A stretch of 64,000 bases of DNA from Planctomycetaceae bacterium (GCA_029259845.1 JAJDEI010000221.1:62001-126000); one strand, 5' to 3'; numbered from the stretch's first letter, positions 25,660 to 34,634 are shown. The notes: generated from the letters alone by a model not told the origin. Made by a program: numbers and translations.

Positions 25660-26013
25660 TCACGAATCAGTATCATCATCCTGCGTCAGACTTTCGAGCT
25701 GTCCGACAAGCGTCTCGATTTCGCGGTTTGCGACCTCCCACACGATGTCGAAATCGACATTCAGGTAATCGTGTACGATGCGATGCCGCATTCCCATGAT
25801 CTGCCGCCAAGGCACCTCGGTGTGTTGGTCCTGAAAGTCATCACCGACCAAGCGTGCGGCTTCGCCGATCGTCTGGACCAGATGCGTGATCGCCAACCGC
25901 AGGTTCTCGTCTGAGTCGAATGCGGCTCGGTCGATGCCCGTCATTTTGGCTTCGATCTGGCGGGCGATGTCAAGCATATGCTCGACATACACGAGGTCAT
26001 CCTTCGGCGGCAT
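25660..26013 (-). CDS. hepT: HepT-type HEPN ribonuclease toxin
   Basis: A 117-aa all-helical protein of the DUF86/HepT family. The RX4HXY motif is intact in GMRHRIVHDYLNVDFDIVW. In this family the Arg and His form the ribonuclease site, and the Tyr is the residue AMPylated by the partner MntA. The length fits the family. The gene overlaps the upstream mntA-like gene by 17 bp, the usual arrangement of type VII toxin-antitoxin pairs. It stops 47 bp before trmD and could be cotranscribed into it. Confidence 0.9.
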   Translation of the reverse strand: MPPKDDLVYVEHMLDIARQIEAKMTGIDRAAFDSDENLRLAITHLVQTIGEAARLVGDDFQDQHTEVPWRQIMGMRHRIVHDYLNVDFDIVWEVANREIETLVGQLESLTQDDDTDS

Positions 26014-26305
26014 ACAGCTCCTCAGCTTCGGCGAGAATGCGGTCTTCCAAGTGGCGGTTGAGATACTTCGGATTCACAAACTGGACATCCCGACCGCCGG
26101 CCAACCGCGAGAACTCCTCTTCCAAATCGATGATGTGCCAGCCCGGATGGTGCCCTTCGGCGAACTCCACGAGGCAATCCACGTCACTCTCCGGTCCGAA
26201 ATCATCCCGCACAACCGACCCAAATAACGCAAGTCGGCGGATGTGGTGCTTGCGGCAGAAGGCCGCGATCTCTTCCTTCGGGATGGCCAGATTGGTCGTC
26301 AGCAT
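25997..26305 (-). CDS. mntA: MntA-type minimal nucleotidyltransferase antitoxin
   Basis: A 102-aa protein with the minimal nucleotidyltransferase core: LALFGSVVRDDFGPESDVDC carries the GS...DxD motif that binds Mg-ATP, followed by LVEF. A C-terminal helix (PKYLNRHLEDRILAEAEELY) completes the fold. Members of this family neutralise HepT by adding AMP groups to its catalytic Tyr. The overlap with the downstream hepT-like gene supports a working pair. The start at 26305 gives the normal length. Together with the nuclease gene 90 bp upstream, the pair forms an accessory block within a translation gene cluster. Confidence 0.9.
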   Translation of the reverse strand: MLTTNLAIPKEEIAAFCRKHHIRRLALFGSVVRDDFGPESDVDCLVEFAEGHHPGWHIIDLEEEFSRLAGGRDVQFVNPKYLNRHLEDRILAEAEELYAAEG

Positions 26306-26395
26306 CGGTTTCGCCAGATAGGGAACCTAGTCTATGCATCCTAACACGCCGGGCCGGTAAAGGCGACCTATTTCACTCTCACATCTCCATCGTCG

Positions 26396-27454
26396 TCATG
26401 TGGACGCAGCGTATTTGATGTCGGTTTCTGGGAATGCCTTAATCAACAGGTCGATTGCTTCAGTTGTTCGGATTCCCCATTGGTTCGAGAAGGCGTAGGT
26501 GTTCCCGTTCGCAACGATGAGTTCATCGTCGCCACAGTAGAACCGTCTGGTTTCGAAGCTCCTGCCTTCCGACTTTGCTGCTGCCTCGGCCTTGGAAACG
26601 AAATCGGCGGCGCTGACGGTTCCCCCGACAGAACGGAACATGGAGTTCTTTTTCCACGTGACGGCAACGGCGATGTCGTCGGGGGCATGGCCCAGTTCGC
26701 ACAAGTATCGCACGACAGTGAAGATCGCTCCACGTTTGGAAAGTCTCTCATGAGACTCACCGCCAACGGTCACATCGTACTTTGTGAAATCAGGATTGAA
26801 CTTCCGTGCCTGCCGTTCACGTTGCTGCTTGACTTTGATCTGAACTCGGTATTCTTCAGCTTCCGGCAACGGGATGATCTGTTGCACGTCCAGCATGAGT
26901 CGTTCGCCATCACGATACGGTTTTAGCCGAATACACCGGATGTCGATGTCACGTTCGTTGAGCCACATCACAGCCGTTGTCAGTTCCTTAGAGAAGTCGG
27001 CAGCAACCAAGACGACGCGAGTGTCTTGAGCGAATGCCTCCTCATCGGGATCGTCCCAATCGAGGAACTCCAGCAATGACGACCTCGCCTCCAATTCGCT
27101 GTCGGTCTTTTGAAGATAGTCATCATAAACCTCGACGGCTCGGTCGAACGTCATTGCCGAAACCATGGCTGCGTATCGAACGGCCTGCAACTCCATATGC
27201 CCGCCGTCTTCGGTTCGTTTCAATTCGATGACGACGAGATTGGCATCCGTGTCGATGCCTAACAGATCAATCCGACGCCGACTATCTTCCCATTCACCAA
27301 ATTCCTCAGAGATGACAAGTGTGCCCGGTGAAATGACCTCGACTTGACTTCGCAGGAGACGCTGGAGATCGTCTCGTTCGCGTATCCCAGCGGCGCCGAA
27401 GGAAGTGGCGGGAAGCTCGGCCAATCTGTCGTCGGTGAGGTGATAAATCGCCAT
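26396..27454 (-). CDS. DUF91/NucS-like PD-(D/E)xK nuclease family protein
   Basis: A 352-aa protein. ATG 27454 was chosen because AAGG lies just upstream and the family-like sequence starts there; an upstream in-frame start at 27514 is weaker. Residues 50-110 carry a PD-(D/E)xK-like core: RRRIDLLGIDTDANLVVIEL followed by KR gives the D...ExK signature, and MELQAVRYAAMVSAMTF follows. This matches DUF91-type nucleases related to NucS. The C-terminal half (FSKELTTAVMWLNERDIDIR and beyond) has an unassigned domain that also contains WGIRTTEAIDLLIKAF. Its role could be DNA repair or defence; neighbouring toxin-antitoxin genes make defence plausible (inference). Confidence 0.75.
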   Translation of the reverse strand: MAIYHLTDDRLAELPATSFGAAGIRERDDLQRLLRSQVEVISPGTLVISEEFGEWEDSRRRIDLLGIDTDANLVVIELKRTEDGGHMELQAVRYAAMVSAMTFDRAVEVYDDYLQKTDSELEARSSLLEFLDWDDPDEEAFAQDTRVVLVAADFSKELTTAVMWLNERDIDIRCIRLKPYRDGERLMLDVQQIIPLPEAEEYRVQIKVKQQRERQARKFNPDFTKYDVTVGGESHERLSKRGAIFTVVRYLCELGHAPDDIAVAVTWKKNSMFRSVGGTVSAADFVSKAEAAAKSEGRSFETRRFYCGDDELIVANGNTYAFSNQWGIRTTEAIDLLIKAFPETDIKYAAST

Positions 27455-27562
27455 AATGACCTTAAGGATCGGTTCTACCGGCGGGATGGCATGCTCTGTG
27501 ACCTCACATGGCAAACCGCCTATTGCCGCGACGCCATGCCATCCAGAATACCTCAGGTCAAC

Positions 27563-27590
27563 GAAAAACGGCAGGCGGGATGCCTGCCGT
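27563..27590 (-). terminator. Rho-independent terminator after rpsP
   Basis: On the minus strand an 8-bp perfect stem (CGGCAGGC/GCCTGCCG, bases 27569-27576 and 27582-27589) with a 5-nt loop is followed by a run of five T (27564-27568). It lies 26 bp after the rpsP stop codon and before the nuclease gene, so it would separate rpsP from the downstream accessory genes. Confidence 0.88.
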
Positions 27591-27615
27591 GCTCGTGCGG
27601 TGTATCAGTGACGGG

Positions 27616-27987
27616 TCAACCCTCGGAGGCAGTTTCCTCTGCGGGGGACTCCTCTCCTCCTTCGGCAACTGCTTCCGGTTCGGGAACTTTGGGTTCCTGG
27701 GGCTTCTGCATCGGGACGGGGGCTTTGGATTGGCCCCAGCGGTTGTTCTTGAATTTGTCGATCAGGACGGCCACTTTCTCGGAGGGCTGGGCGCCGACGG
27801 AAATCCAGTGTTCGACTCGGTCCAGCTTGAGGGTGACGCGTTGTGATTTGTCGCGGACCATGGGGTCGTAGGTGCCGACCTCTTCGATCGCTTTGCCGTC
27901 GCGCGGCTTGCGAACGTCCATCACGCAGATGCGGTAATACGGCCGATGCCGACGGCCCAGACGTTTCATGCGGATACGGACTGCCAT
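27616..27987 (-). CDS. rpsP: 30S ribosomal protein bS16
   Basis: A 123-aa protein starting at ATG 27987 with MAVRIRMKRLGRRHRPYYRI, the canonical bS16 beginning. The conserved core (DGKAIEEVGTYDPM and VEHWISVGAQPSEKVAVLI) is intact. It binds 16S rRNA and is needed for small-subunit assembly. The C-terminus carries an acidic, Pro/Glu-rich tail of about 40 residues, longer than in E. coli (82 aa) but seen in other phyla. The gene follows ffh on the same strand. Four tandem 7-bp repeats lie 17 bp upstream of the start codon, and a strong terminator follows it. Confidence 0.97.
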   Translation of the reverse strand: MAVRIRMKRLGRRHRPYYRICVMDVRKPRDGKAIEEVGTYDPMVRDKSQRVTLKLDRVEHWISVGAQPSEKVAVLIDKFKNNRWGQSKAPVPMQKPQEPKVPEPEAVAEGGEESPAEETASEG

Positions 27988-28003
27988 GTGAGCTGAGTGT
28001 CCC

Positions 28004-28031
28004 GAGTTGAGAGTTGAGAGTTGAGAGTTGA
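28004..28031. repeat. Four perfect tandem GAGTTGA units upstream of rpsP
   Basis: Four consecutive 7-bp units GAGTTGA on the plus strand (TCAACTC in the direction of rpsP transcription). They sit between the ffh stop (28074) and the rpsP start (27987), ending 17 bp before the start codon. They may act in the rpsP leader or be a dispersed simple repeat. Confidence 0.9.
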
Positions 28032-28073
28032 GCGTAACACGCTCTGTCACTTGCCGCCCGGCAACTTTGCCAC

Positions 28074-29567
28074 TCATTTGCGGCGTTTATTCTTTTTGCG
28101 GGCCTGTTTGGCCCGTTGTCGTTCCTGCTTGCGTTTGTCACGAACGCTGTTTTTGTCGGCCGGGCCGCGCTTACTACGCTGTTTTTCCCGACGCATCGGC
28201 CCGGCCGGGTCCATTGCTTCGGACCCGACCTTCTGGATTTCGCGCATGCGGTCCTTGACCGACATGCCGGCCATCTTCTGCATCATGCCGGACATGCCTT
28301 TGAACTGCTTGAGCAGATCATTGATGTCAGCAGGGTCGGTCCCGCTGCCTTGGGCGATCCGATTCCGGCGCGAACGGTCGATTCTCTCAGGATTCTGCCG
28401 CTCGTCAAGGGTCATGGACTGAATCATCGCCTCCACCCGGCGAACGTCCTTGTCCGGGTCCATCTCATCCCCCATCTCGTCCATCGCGCCGGCGATCTGG
28501 CCCATGCCGGGGATCATCTTCATCAGGGACTTCATCGGGCCCATCTTTTTCATCTGCTGCATGGCTTTGAGGAAGTCGTCCAGGGTGAACTTCCCCTCCA
28601 TCATCTTCTGCTGCTGCAGCTCCATCTCCTCGGAATCGAGGGCCCGGGCGGCTGTTTCCATCAGCGTGGCGAGGTCCCCCTGGCCGAGGATCCGCTGGGC
28701 CATTCGCTCCGGATGGAAGCGTTCCAGCCGGTCGAGCTGTTCGCCGACGCCGATGTACTTGATGGGGACCCCGGTCACCCCCTTGACCGACAGCGCGGCC
28801 CCGCCGCGGGTGTCACCGTCGAGCTTGGTGAGGATCACCCCGTCGATTTCGAGTGCCTCATTGAACGCTTTCGCCGACTTGACCGCGTCCTGGCCGGTCA
28901 TGGCGTCGCAGACGAGCAACACCTGATGGGGCATCAGTTTGTTGTCGATCTGCTCCAGTTCCCGCATCAATTCATCATCAATGTGCAGCCGACCGGCCGT
29001 ATCGAGGATGAGAATGTCCCGCCCCTGCTGATTGGCTGCCTTGCGACCGTTCACACAGACCTGGAGCGGCGAGCTGCTGGCCGGATCCTCCGAGTAAACC
29101 GGGACGTCGATTTGCTGGCCAATGACCTTGAGCTGTTCGATGGCGGCCGGCCGCTGCAAGTCGGCCGCGACGAGCATCGGCTTGGCCCCTTCGTCGCGGA
29201 GCATTTTCGCCAGTTTGCCGCAGGTCGTCGTTTTGCCCGACCCCTGCAACCCGCACATCATCAGCACGGTGACTTCGCCGCGGCGGAGCGTGATTTCGTG
29301 GTCCACCGGTCCCATGAGCTGCACGAGCTCCTGGTACACGATGCCGACGATCTGCTCCTCCGGCTTGAGCGACTTGAGCACCTTGTCGCCCGTCGCCTGC
29401 TCGGTGATGCGGTCGGTGAATTCCGTGGCGATGTCGTAATTGACGTCCGCTTCCAGCAGCGCCTGCCGCACCTTCGACATCCCCTCGCGGATGTTTCCCT
29501 CCGTCAGCCGCCCGCCCCGCAAGCCGCCCAGCGCGTCGCCCAGACTGTTCGTGATGCCTTCAAACAT
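28074..29567 (-). CDS. ffh: Signal recognition particle protein (SRP54)
   Basis: A 497-aa GTPase that binds signal peptides of nascent membrane proteins and, with 4.5S RNA and FtsY, delivers ribosomes to the Sec translocon. ATG 29567 ([13 protein letters not shown]) is the family start; the longer in-frame extension is not protein-like. G1 is [11 protein letters not shown]3 DTAGR and G4 TKLDG. The methionine-rich M domain follows ([20 protein letters not shown], later [17 protein letters not shown]). A basic Lys/Arg/Gln tail of about 40 residues ends the protein. The gene leads the ffh-rpsP transcription unit. No 4.5S RNA gene was recognised nearby. Confidence 0.97.
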   Translation of the reverse strand: MFEGITNSLGDALGGLRGGRLTEGNIREGMSKVRQALLEADVNYDIATEFTDRITEQATGDKVLKSLKPEEQIVGIVYQELVQLMGPVDHEITLRRGEVTVLMMCGLQGSGKTTTCGKLAKMLRDEGAKPMLVAADLQRPAAIEQLKVIGQQIDVPVYSEDPASSSPLQVCVNGRKAANQQGRDILILDTAGRLHIDDELMRELEQIDNKLMPHQVLLVCDAMTGQDAVKSAKAFNEALEIDGVILTKLDGDTRGGAALSVKGVTGVPIKYIGVGEQLDRLERFHPERMAQRILGQGDLATLMETAARALDSEEMELQQQKMMEGKFTLDDFLKAMQQMKKMGPMKSLMKMIPGMGQIAGAMDEMGDEMDPDKDVRRVEAMIQSMTLDERQNPERIDRSRRNRIAQGSGTDPADINDLLKQFKGMSGMMQKMAGMSVKDRMREIQKVGSEAMDPAGPMRREKQRSKRGPADKNSVRDKRKQERQRAKQARKKNKRRK

Positions 29568-29730
29568 GGAGAATCTCGCGAAGAATCGACACTGAGTGGG
29601 AAAATGGAGGTCGGGAGGAAAGCTGATTGTAAGGACGGCCGACGACACCAGCAACGGGAGGAAGGCCCTGCCAACGCTCGGACAGTTGGGTATGATAGAG
29701 TTGTCGCAGTGGGTCGCCGGAGGTTCGCAA

Positions 29731-30510
29731 ATGCCTGTACACGATTGGACACGAGTTGAAGCGGGAATCTTCCATCATTTCCACAATGCGTGGATTACGT
29801 TTCTCTCGGACACATTGAACAGCGGCCCCCTGCCGCCGAACTACTATGCCCTTGGCGAACAGCGATCGGGTGATTTCGGTCCGGACGTGCTGACGTTGGA
29901 AGTTGAGACCGATCGAAACGGCGACGTTTGGAAGCCGGACGACAACGTGGGAGGCGATGAAGGCGGAACCCTGACGCTGACGGAATCGCGGCCGAAAACG
30001 CGATTCGAGATGGAGTGCGAGCGTGATGCGGCCTTCTATATCGCGAAACGGCGGACCCTCACCGTCCGCCATGTCAGCAATGACCGTGTTGTCGCGATGA
30101 TTGAAATCGTTTCCTCGGGGAACAAGCGGAACGAACTGGCGTTGGTGGCCTTCATCGAAAAGGCCATGACCGCCCTCCGCGAAGGCGTGCATCTTCTCGT
30201 GGTCGACCTTTTCCCGCCCCGCGCATCGAATCCCAACGGGATGCACGGAGTGATTTGGGACTACCTGGAGGGAGACGAAGGCGAGCACTACGTGCAGCCG
30301 CCGGGAGAACCGATCACGCTCGCCTCCTACATTGCAGCCAATCCGGTGGTCTCATTCGTCGAACCTGTCGCGATCGGGCGTGTCCTGCCGGACATGCCCC
30401 TGTTTCTGACGAAGGAGCGATACATTAACGTTCCGCTTGAGCAAACCTACCTCGCCGCCTATCGTGGCTTGCCGAGACGATTCAAGCAGATTCTGGAGGC
30501 CGATGCCTGA
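29731..30510 (+). CDS. DUF4058 family protein
   Basis: A 259-aa protein starting at ATG 29731, preceded by CGGAGG at good spacing. The opening [20 protein letters not shown] is the characteristic DUF4058 N-terminus. Later conserved parts include [20 protein letters not shown] and [20 protein letters not shown]. The family is widespread in planctomycetes and cyanobacteria, and by its core pattern it resembles the PD-(D/E)xK/Uma2 group, but its function is unknown. The gene is divergent from ffh and is followed by leuC after about 100 bp. Confidence 0.88.
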   Translation: MPVHDWTRVEAGIFHHFHNAWITFLSDTLNSGPLPPNYYALGEQRSGDFGPDVLTLEVETDRNGDVWKPDDNVGGDEGGTLTLTESRPKTRFEMECERDAAFYIAKRRTLTVRHVSNDRVVAMIEIVSSGNKRNELALVAFIEKAMTALREGVHLLVVDLFPPRASNPNGMHGVIWDYLEGDEGEHYVQPPGEPITLASYIAANPVVSFVEPVAIGRVLPDMPLFLTKERYINVPLEQTYLAAYRGLPRRFKQILEADA

Positions 30511-30612
30511 TTCCTCTCGCGTCTGTTGGCCGCACCGAGATTGGCCGCGGCAAAACAGTGACGGCTTTCCGGCTTCCTCCGTCGACAACTCCCAACGAAC
30601 CATTCCACAACC

Positions 30613-32025
30613 ATGCCCAACCTCTTCAATACCGTCTGGGACCGGCACACCGTCGGCACGCTCGCCTCCGGGCAAACACAACTGTTCATCGGGCTGCATC
30701 TGATTCACGAGGTCACTAGTCCGCAGGCATTCGAGATGCTCCGGGCCCGCGACCTTGAGGTGATGTACCCACAGCGGACGTTCGCCACCGTCGACCACAT
30801 CATCCCGACCGACAATCAGGCGCGGCCATTCGCTGACGGCCTCGCCGAGCAGATGATGTCGGCCATCGAGAAAAACTGCGACGAGTTCGGCATCACGCTG
30901 TTCGGTCTCGATGACGAGCGGCAGGGCATCGTCCACACCGTCGGGCCGGAGCAGGGACTGACGCAGCCCGGCTTGACCGTCGCCTGCGGGGATTCGCACA
31001 CCTCGACGCATGGCGCGTTCGGGGCGATCGCCTTCGGTATCGGCACCTCGCAGGTCGCCCATGTGCTGGCGACCCAAACGCTTGCCATGAACAAGCCGCA
31101 GGTGCGGCGGGTTGAAGTCAACGGCGACTTGGCGGCGGGAGTCTTCGCCAAAGACGTGATCCTGTACATCATCCGTCAGCTCGGCGTGAAAGGGGGCATC
31201 GGCTTCGCCTACGAGTTCGCCGGTGAGGTCTTCGACCGGATGTCGATGGAAGAACGGATGACCGTTTGCAACATGAGCATCGAAGGGGGCGCTCGCTGCG
31301 GATACGTGAACCCCGACGAGACGACAATCGAATACCTCCGCGGCCGTCCGTTCGTTCCCCCAGGGGATGACTTCGAGACGGCGGCTGCAGGGTGGAGGTC
31401 GCTCGCTTCCGGACCGGACGCCACCTACGACGACGAGGTCTGTTTCTTGGCAGGCGCGATCGAGCCGACCGTCACGTGGGGAATCAACCCGGCGCAGTCG
31501 GTCGGCATCAGTGAGCCGATCCCTCCGGTCAGCGAGTTCCCCGCCGAAGAGCAGACCGGCGTCCAGGAGGCGCTGGAATACATGAGTCTGGAAGCCGGCA
31601 AGCGGATTTGGGGCCAGAAGATCGACGTCGCCTTCATCGGCTCTTGCACGAACGGTCGCATCAGCGACCTGCGCGAAGCCGCCAAGATCGCGGAGGGCAA
31701 CCATGTGGCGAGCGGCGTCAAAGCGATCGTCGTCCCCGGCTCGCAGCAGATCCTCCGACAGGCCGAGTCCGAGGGGCTGCACGAGGTCTTTCAGGCAGCC
31801 GGCTTCGAGTGGCGGGCCGCCGGCTGCTCGATGTGTCTCGCCATGAATCCCGACAAACTGCAAGGCCGCGAGGTGTGCGCCTCCTCCTCGAACCGCAACT
31901 TCAAAGGCCGCCAGGGCAGCCCCACCGGCCGCACCCTGCTGATGTCCCCCGCCATGGTCGCCGCCGCCGCCATCGCGGGCGCAGTGACCGATGTGCGGGA
32001 GATGTTGTCACCGGTGAGTGTCTGA
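30613..32025 (+). CDS. leuC: 3-isopropylmalate dehydratase large subunit
   Basis: A 470-aa aconitase-superfamily enzyme that, with LeuD, isomerises 2-isopropylmalate to 3-isopropylmalate in leucine synthesis. The start [15 protein letters not shown] is typical. Substrate and cluster residues are visible: [37 protein letters not shown] and [12 protein letters not shown], which supply the three cysteines of the 4Fe-4S cluster. Length is normal. The leuD gene follows, but an Uma2 nuclease gene lies between them, which is unusual. The preceding spacer of about 100 bp shows no clear promoter. Confidence 0.97.
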   Translation: MPNLFNTVWDRHTVGTLASGQTQLFIGLHLIHEVTSPQAFEMLRARDLEVMYPQRTFATVDHIIPTDNQARPFADGLAEQMMSAIEKNCDEFGITLFGLDDERQGIVHTVGPEQGLTQPGLTVACGDSHTSTHGAFGAIAFGIGTSQVAHVLATQTLAMNKPQVRRVEVNGDLAAGVFAKDVILYIIRQLGVKGGIGFAYEFAGEVFDRMSMEERMTVCNMSIEGGARCGYVNPDETTIEYLRGRPFVPPGDDFETAAAGWRSLASGPDATYDDEVCFLAGAIEPTVTWGINPAQSVGISEPIPPVSEFPAEEQTGVQEALEYMSLEAGKRIWGQKIDVAFIGSCTNGRISDLREAAKIAEGNHVASGVKAIVVPGSQQILRQAESEGLHEVFQAAGFEWRAAGCSMCLAMNPDKLQGREVCASSSNRNFKGRQGSPTGRTLLMSPAMVAAAAIAGAVTDVREMLSPVSV

Positions 32026-32053
32026 AAGCCCGTTCCCCAAGGGAGGTATCGCC

Positions 32054-32614
32054 ATGTCCGTCGGACAAGCTGTTGTGACAGCGGAAGAATTCAAGCAGAT
32101 CGCCGTCGAAACCGACGGTCTCGTGGAGCTCGTGCGTGGGGAGGTGATCGAGATGTCGCGACCCGGGGCAAAGCACGGATATGTGTGCCTGAACGTTGGA
32201 AGCGAACTACGGGGCTGGGCGCGGGCAGGCGGACATGGGCGCGCAGTCTCCAACGACGCCGGCATTCAAACAGAGCGCGATCCGGACACGATCCGTGGCC
32301 CGGACGTCTACTTTATTCGTGAAGAACGTCTTCATGGTGGCACACTGCCCGATGGCTGGCTTGAAGTCCCGCCAGACTTGTGCGTCGAGGTGCTCTCGCC
32401 CAACGACCGGTGGCCGGATGTGATCGAGAAGATCAGCGAGTATTTTCGCCTCGGAGTCCCCGAGGTGTGGGTGCTCGATCCGGCGACGCACGAAGTGCGG
32501 GCCCACCTCAATGCTGAAGGCCTCCCTGTCGTGCTTCGCGATGGCGACACGTTGACGAGCGACCGGTTGCCTGGATTCGAGTGTGCTGTATCCGAGTTAT
32601 TCGAAGGTTGCTGA
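32054..32614 (+). CDS. Uma2 family endonuclease-like protein, inserted between leuC and leuD
   Basis: A 186-aa protein from ATG 32054 with GGGAGG upstream. It has the Uma2 (DUF820) pattern: VELVRGEVIEMSRPGAKHGY early, TIRGPDVYFIRE in the middle, then LCVEVLSPNDRWPDVIEKIS and LGVPEVWVLDP. The last two hold the acidic residues of a PD-(D/E)xK-like site. Uma2 genes are highly multiplied in cyanobacteria and planctomycetes. Their function is not established; a role in DNA cleavage or transposition is only proposed. The gene is 28 bp after leuC and 39 bp before leuD, on the same strand, so it is probably cotranscribed with them. Confidence 0.9.
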   Translation: MSVGQAVVTAEEFKQIAVETDGLVELVRGEVIEMSRPGAKHGYVCLNVGSELRGWARAGGHGRAVSNDAGIQTERDPDTIRGPDVYFIREERLHGGTLPDGWLEVPPDLCVEVLSPNDRWPDVIEKISEYFRLGVPEVWVLDPATHEVRAHLNAEGLPVVLRDGDTLTSDRLPGFECAVSELFEGC

Positions 32615-32653
32615 TTCCCAGACGTTGTTGATTCCCAGGCAGTGAATTCAAAC

Positions 32654-33244
32654 ATGACACAAATCACACAGATCACCGGCACGGGCATTCCGTTGTTGTT
32701 GGATGACATCGACACCGACCGGATCATTCCCGCGAGGTATCTCCGCTGCGTCTCGTTTGACGGGATCGGGGAGCACGCGTTTCGTGATGATCGGGAGCAG
32801 CACGAGGCGCATCCGTTTGATCATCCGCAGCATCAGGAGGCGTCGATTCTCGTCGTCGGGCGGAACTTTGGATGCGGGTCGAGTCGGGAACATGCGCCAC
32901 AGTCGTTGTTGCGGTGGGGGGTGAGGGCGATCGTGGGCGAGTCGTTTGCGGAGATTTTCTTTGGGAACTGTACGGCGATCGGACTGCCCTGTGTGACGGC
33001 GGAGCGGTCGGCGCTGGATGCGCTGGCGAACATGATCGCCGCCGATCCGCCGTTGGAGATCAACGTTGACCTGCAGGCGGACGAAGTGCGATATGCGGAC
33101 ACGGTTGTGCCGGTCGAAATGGCGGCCAGTGCCCGCGATGCATTGGTCAGCGGACAATGGGATTTTCTCAGCCAGTTACTGGACAATGCGGACGCAATCC
33201 ACGAAACAGCCGCGCGGCTGCCCAACCTGAGCAGCACAGTGTGA
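32654..33244 (+). CDS. leuD: 3-isopropylmalate dehydratase small subunit
   Basis: A 196-aa protein; ATG 32654 is preferred, with GTG 32642 as alternative. It forms the swivel domain that completes the LeuCD active site. Family landmarks are [17 protein letters not shown] near the start, [20 protein letters not shown] in the middle and [20 protein letters not shown]. Length is normal. The gene is split from leuC by an Uma2 gene, and the downstream zinc ribbon gene starts about 48 bp later. Confidence 0.96.
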   Translation: MTQITQITGTGIPLLLDDIDTDRIIPARYLRCVSFDGIGEHAFRDDREQHEAHPFDHPQHQEASILVVGRNFGCGSSREHAPQSLLRWGVRAIVGESFAEIFFGNCTAIGLPCVTAERSALDALANMIAADPPLEINVDLQADEVRYADTVVPVEMAASARDALVSGQWDFLSQLLDNADAIHETAARLPNLSSTV

Positions 33245-33292
33245 GGCCGATGCAGCACGGTCATCGCCGCCGAATCCCAGTGGGAGAAAGTG

Positions 33293-33790
33293 ATGGACTA
33301 CTGCCGAAGCTGTGGCTCTGAGGTTGCTGACGGGACTCGCCAATGCCCCCGCTGCGGCGCGGTGGTTGACGAATTCGCACCGGTGACGGAAGTGGCTGCC
33401 GACGACCAACTGCACCGCGAAATCCGGGCCCTGGCCTCTCGCGAGGGCGTCATTGCCGCCATTAAGCGGTATCGCGAGGCGACCGGTTGCGACTTGACGA
33501 CCGCAAAGGGTGCCGTCGATCGGCTCGTTGCCGGCGGCGCGCCTGTTGCTGAGGTGCCTGCGGCCTCCAGTATCGAGTCGGCGGTCTTGGAAATCGCGGA
33601 GCGCGAAGGCAAGATCCCCGCCATCAAGCGATACCGGACGGAGACGAATTGTGGTCTCAAAGAGGCCAAAGAGGCTGTCGAGACGCTGCTGCGAGAGCAC
33701 GGCGTGCAGCCCCGGTCCGGGAGCGGCTGTGCAGGCGTGCTGCTACTCCTGCTGTTGCTGATCGGTCTTGGGCTGCAGCTGCCGTTCTGA
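33293..33790 (+). CDS. Zinc ribbon protein with two L7/L12 C-terminal-like domains and a membrane anchor
   Basis: A 165-aa protein from ATG 33293 (GTG 33290 possible), with GGGAGAAAG as ribosome binding site. The N-terminus has a zinc ribbon: CRSCGSEVADGTRQCPRCGA holds two CxxC pairs. Two similar segments follow, GVIAAIKRYREATGCDLTTA and GKIPAIKRYRTETNCGLKEA, each continuing with K-A/E-x-V. This is the signature of the ribosomal L7/L12 C-terminal domain, which in the ribosome recruits translation factors. A C-terminal hydrophobic segment (GVLLLLLLLIGLGLQL) anchors the protein. Function unknown; the domain may bind a helical partner at the membrane. Its 3' end overlaps a convergent gene by 48 bp. 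Confidence 0.78.
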   Translation: MDYCRSCGSEVADGTRQCPRCGAVVDEFAPVTEVAADDQLHREIRALASREGVIAAIKRYREATGCDLTTAKGAVDRLVAGGAPVAEVPAASSIESAVLEIAEREGKIPAIKRYRTETNCGLKEAKEAVETLLREHGVQPRSGSGCAGVLLLLLLLIGLGLQLPF

Positions 33791-34540
33791 CTCAACGTCC
33801 TGTTCTGTCTCTGCGGCGAGCTTGTCCAACAGTCCCATCACAGCTTTGCGGTAGACCGATTCCAACAGGGGAAACCGCTTGATCAACTGAAACGTCTTGT
33901 ACAGTTGGGGTCCGTCCGCCTCGTCGAGCGGGGTCTCGATTGAGTTCCCCCGGGCGTCGACGAGAACGGCGACGTATGTCACGCCGTCGTCGGTGGAGAC
34001 CTGTTTGACGTCGGAGATTTGTGCGGTGCCGACGTCGAACTCCGTGCCGTCACGGTTCGCATCTCCTGCCGGGGCTGCGCGTTCGTCTGCCCCCAACCAA
34101 CCGGAGAGCGTCCCGGTGAGCTCCTGGACCGACTGTTCGTTGGAGACCCGTTCGAGACGCCGCGCGAGTGATTCCAGGTCGTCGAGCTGTTGCTCCGGGG
34201 CGGCATCCTCAGCTTGGCGGCGTGCCTGTTCAAAGCGCTTGCGGGCGAACTCAGCCAAGCCGGGAGAGTCGGCCGGCAGGCGGGGCTCTCCGTTTGCGAG
34301 GTCGGGCACTTGTGGAGCGCTGCTCGGGGCAGCCGGGTCGGCTCCGACGGCCTCCCATGCGGCTGTGTCCTCTAGCAAGGCATCAGCCTGATAGGCAACG
34401 ATTGTCTGCACGACCGGTTTGGTCGCCGCTCTCTGCACCCAGGCCGGCGTCCCCCACCAGACGACGCACACCATCAATCCGGTATGCAGCGTCGCGGAGA
34501 ACGCACAGCTACGGACAGCATGTTTGCTGGACCGTTTCAT
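33743..34540 (-). CDS. Secreted or membrane-anchored protein of unknown function
   Basis: A 265-aa protein with an N-terminal hydrophobic segment (FSATLHTGLMVCVVWWGTPA) that could be an uncleaved anchor, as in TonB-like proteins. A Pro/Ala-rich linker follows, then a helical region with coiled-coil character (FARKRFEQARRQAEDAAPEQ), and a C-terminal alpha/beta part (DVKQVSTDDGVTYVAVLVDA) ending in a Gln-rich tail. No family was recognised. The last 48 bp overlap the 3' end of the convergent zinc ribbon gene, so the Gln-rich tail shares DNA with the other protein's membrane segment. The start at 34540 has no strong ribosome binding site. Confidence 0.6.
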   Translation of the reverse strand: MKRSSKHAVRSCAFSATLHTGLMVCVVWWGTPAWVQRAATKPVVQTIVAYQADALLEDTAAWEAVGADPAAPSSAPQVPDLANGEPRLPADSPGLAEFARKRFEQARRQAEDAAPEQQLDDLESLARRLERVSNEQSVQELTGTLSGWLGADERAAPAGDANRDGTEFDVGTAQISDVKQVSTDDGVTYVAVLVDARGNSIETPLDEADGPQLYKTFQLIKRFPLLESVYRKAVMGLLDKLAAETEQDVESERQLQPKTDQQQQE

Positions 34541-34634
34541 GAAATTGCTTCACACCCCGTCAGCTGACGCACCCAGAGGATTGTACGTCGGATGGCCCCT
34601 GTCGCGCAGACGGGATTTCGCTGCGACAGGGCAT

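Noticed and set aside
28116-29759. A 547-codon open frame on the plus strand opposite ffh
   Set aside because: ffh is certain; the antisense product is His/Leu-rich, a by-product of the M-domain and GTPase codons.
30352-31863. A 503-codon open frame on the minus strand opposite leuC
   Set aside because: leuC is certain, and the antisense translation is low-complexity with no motif.
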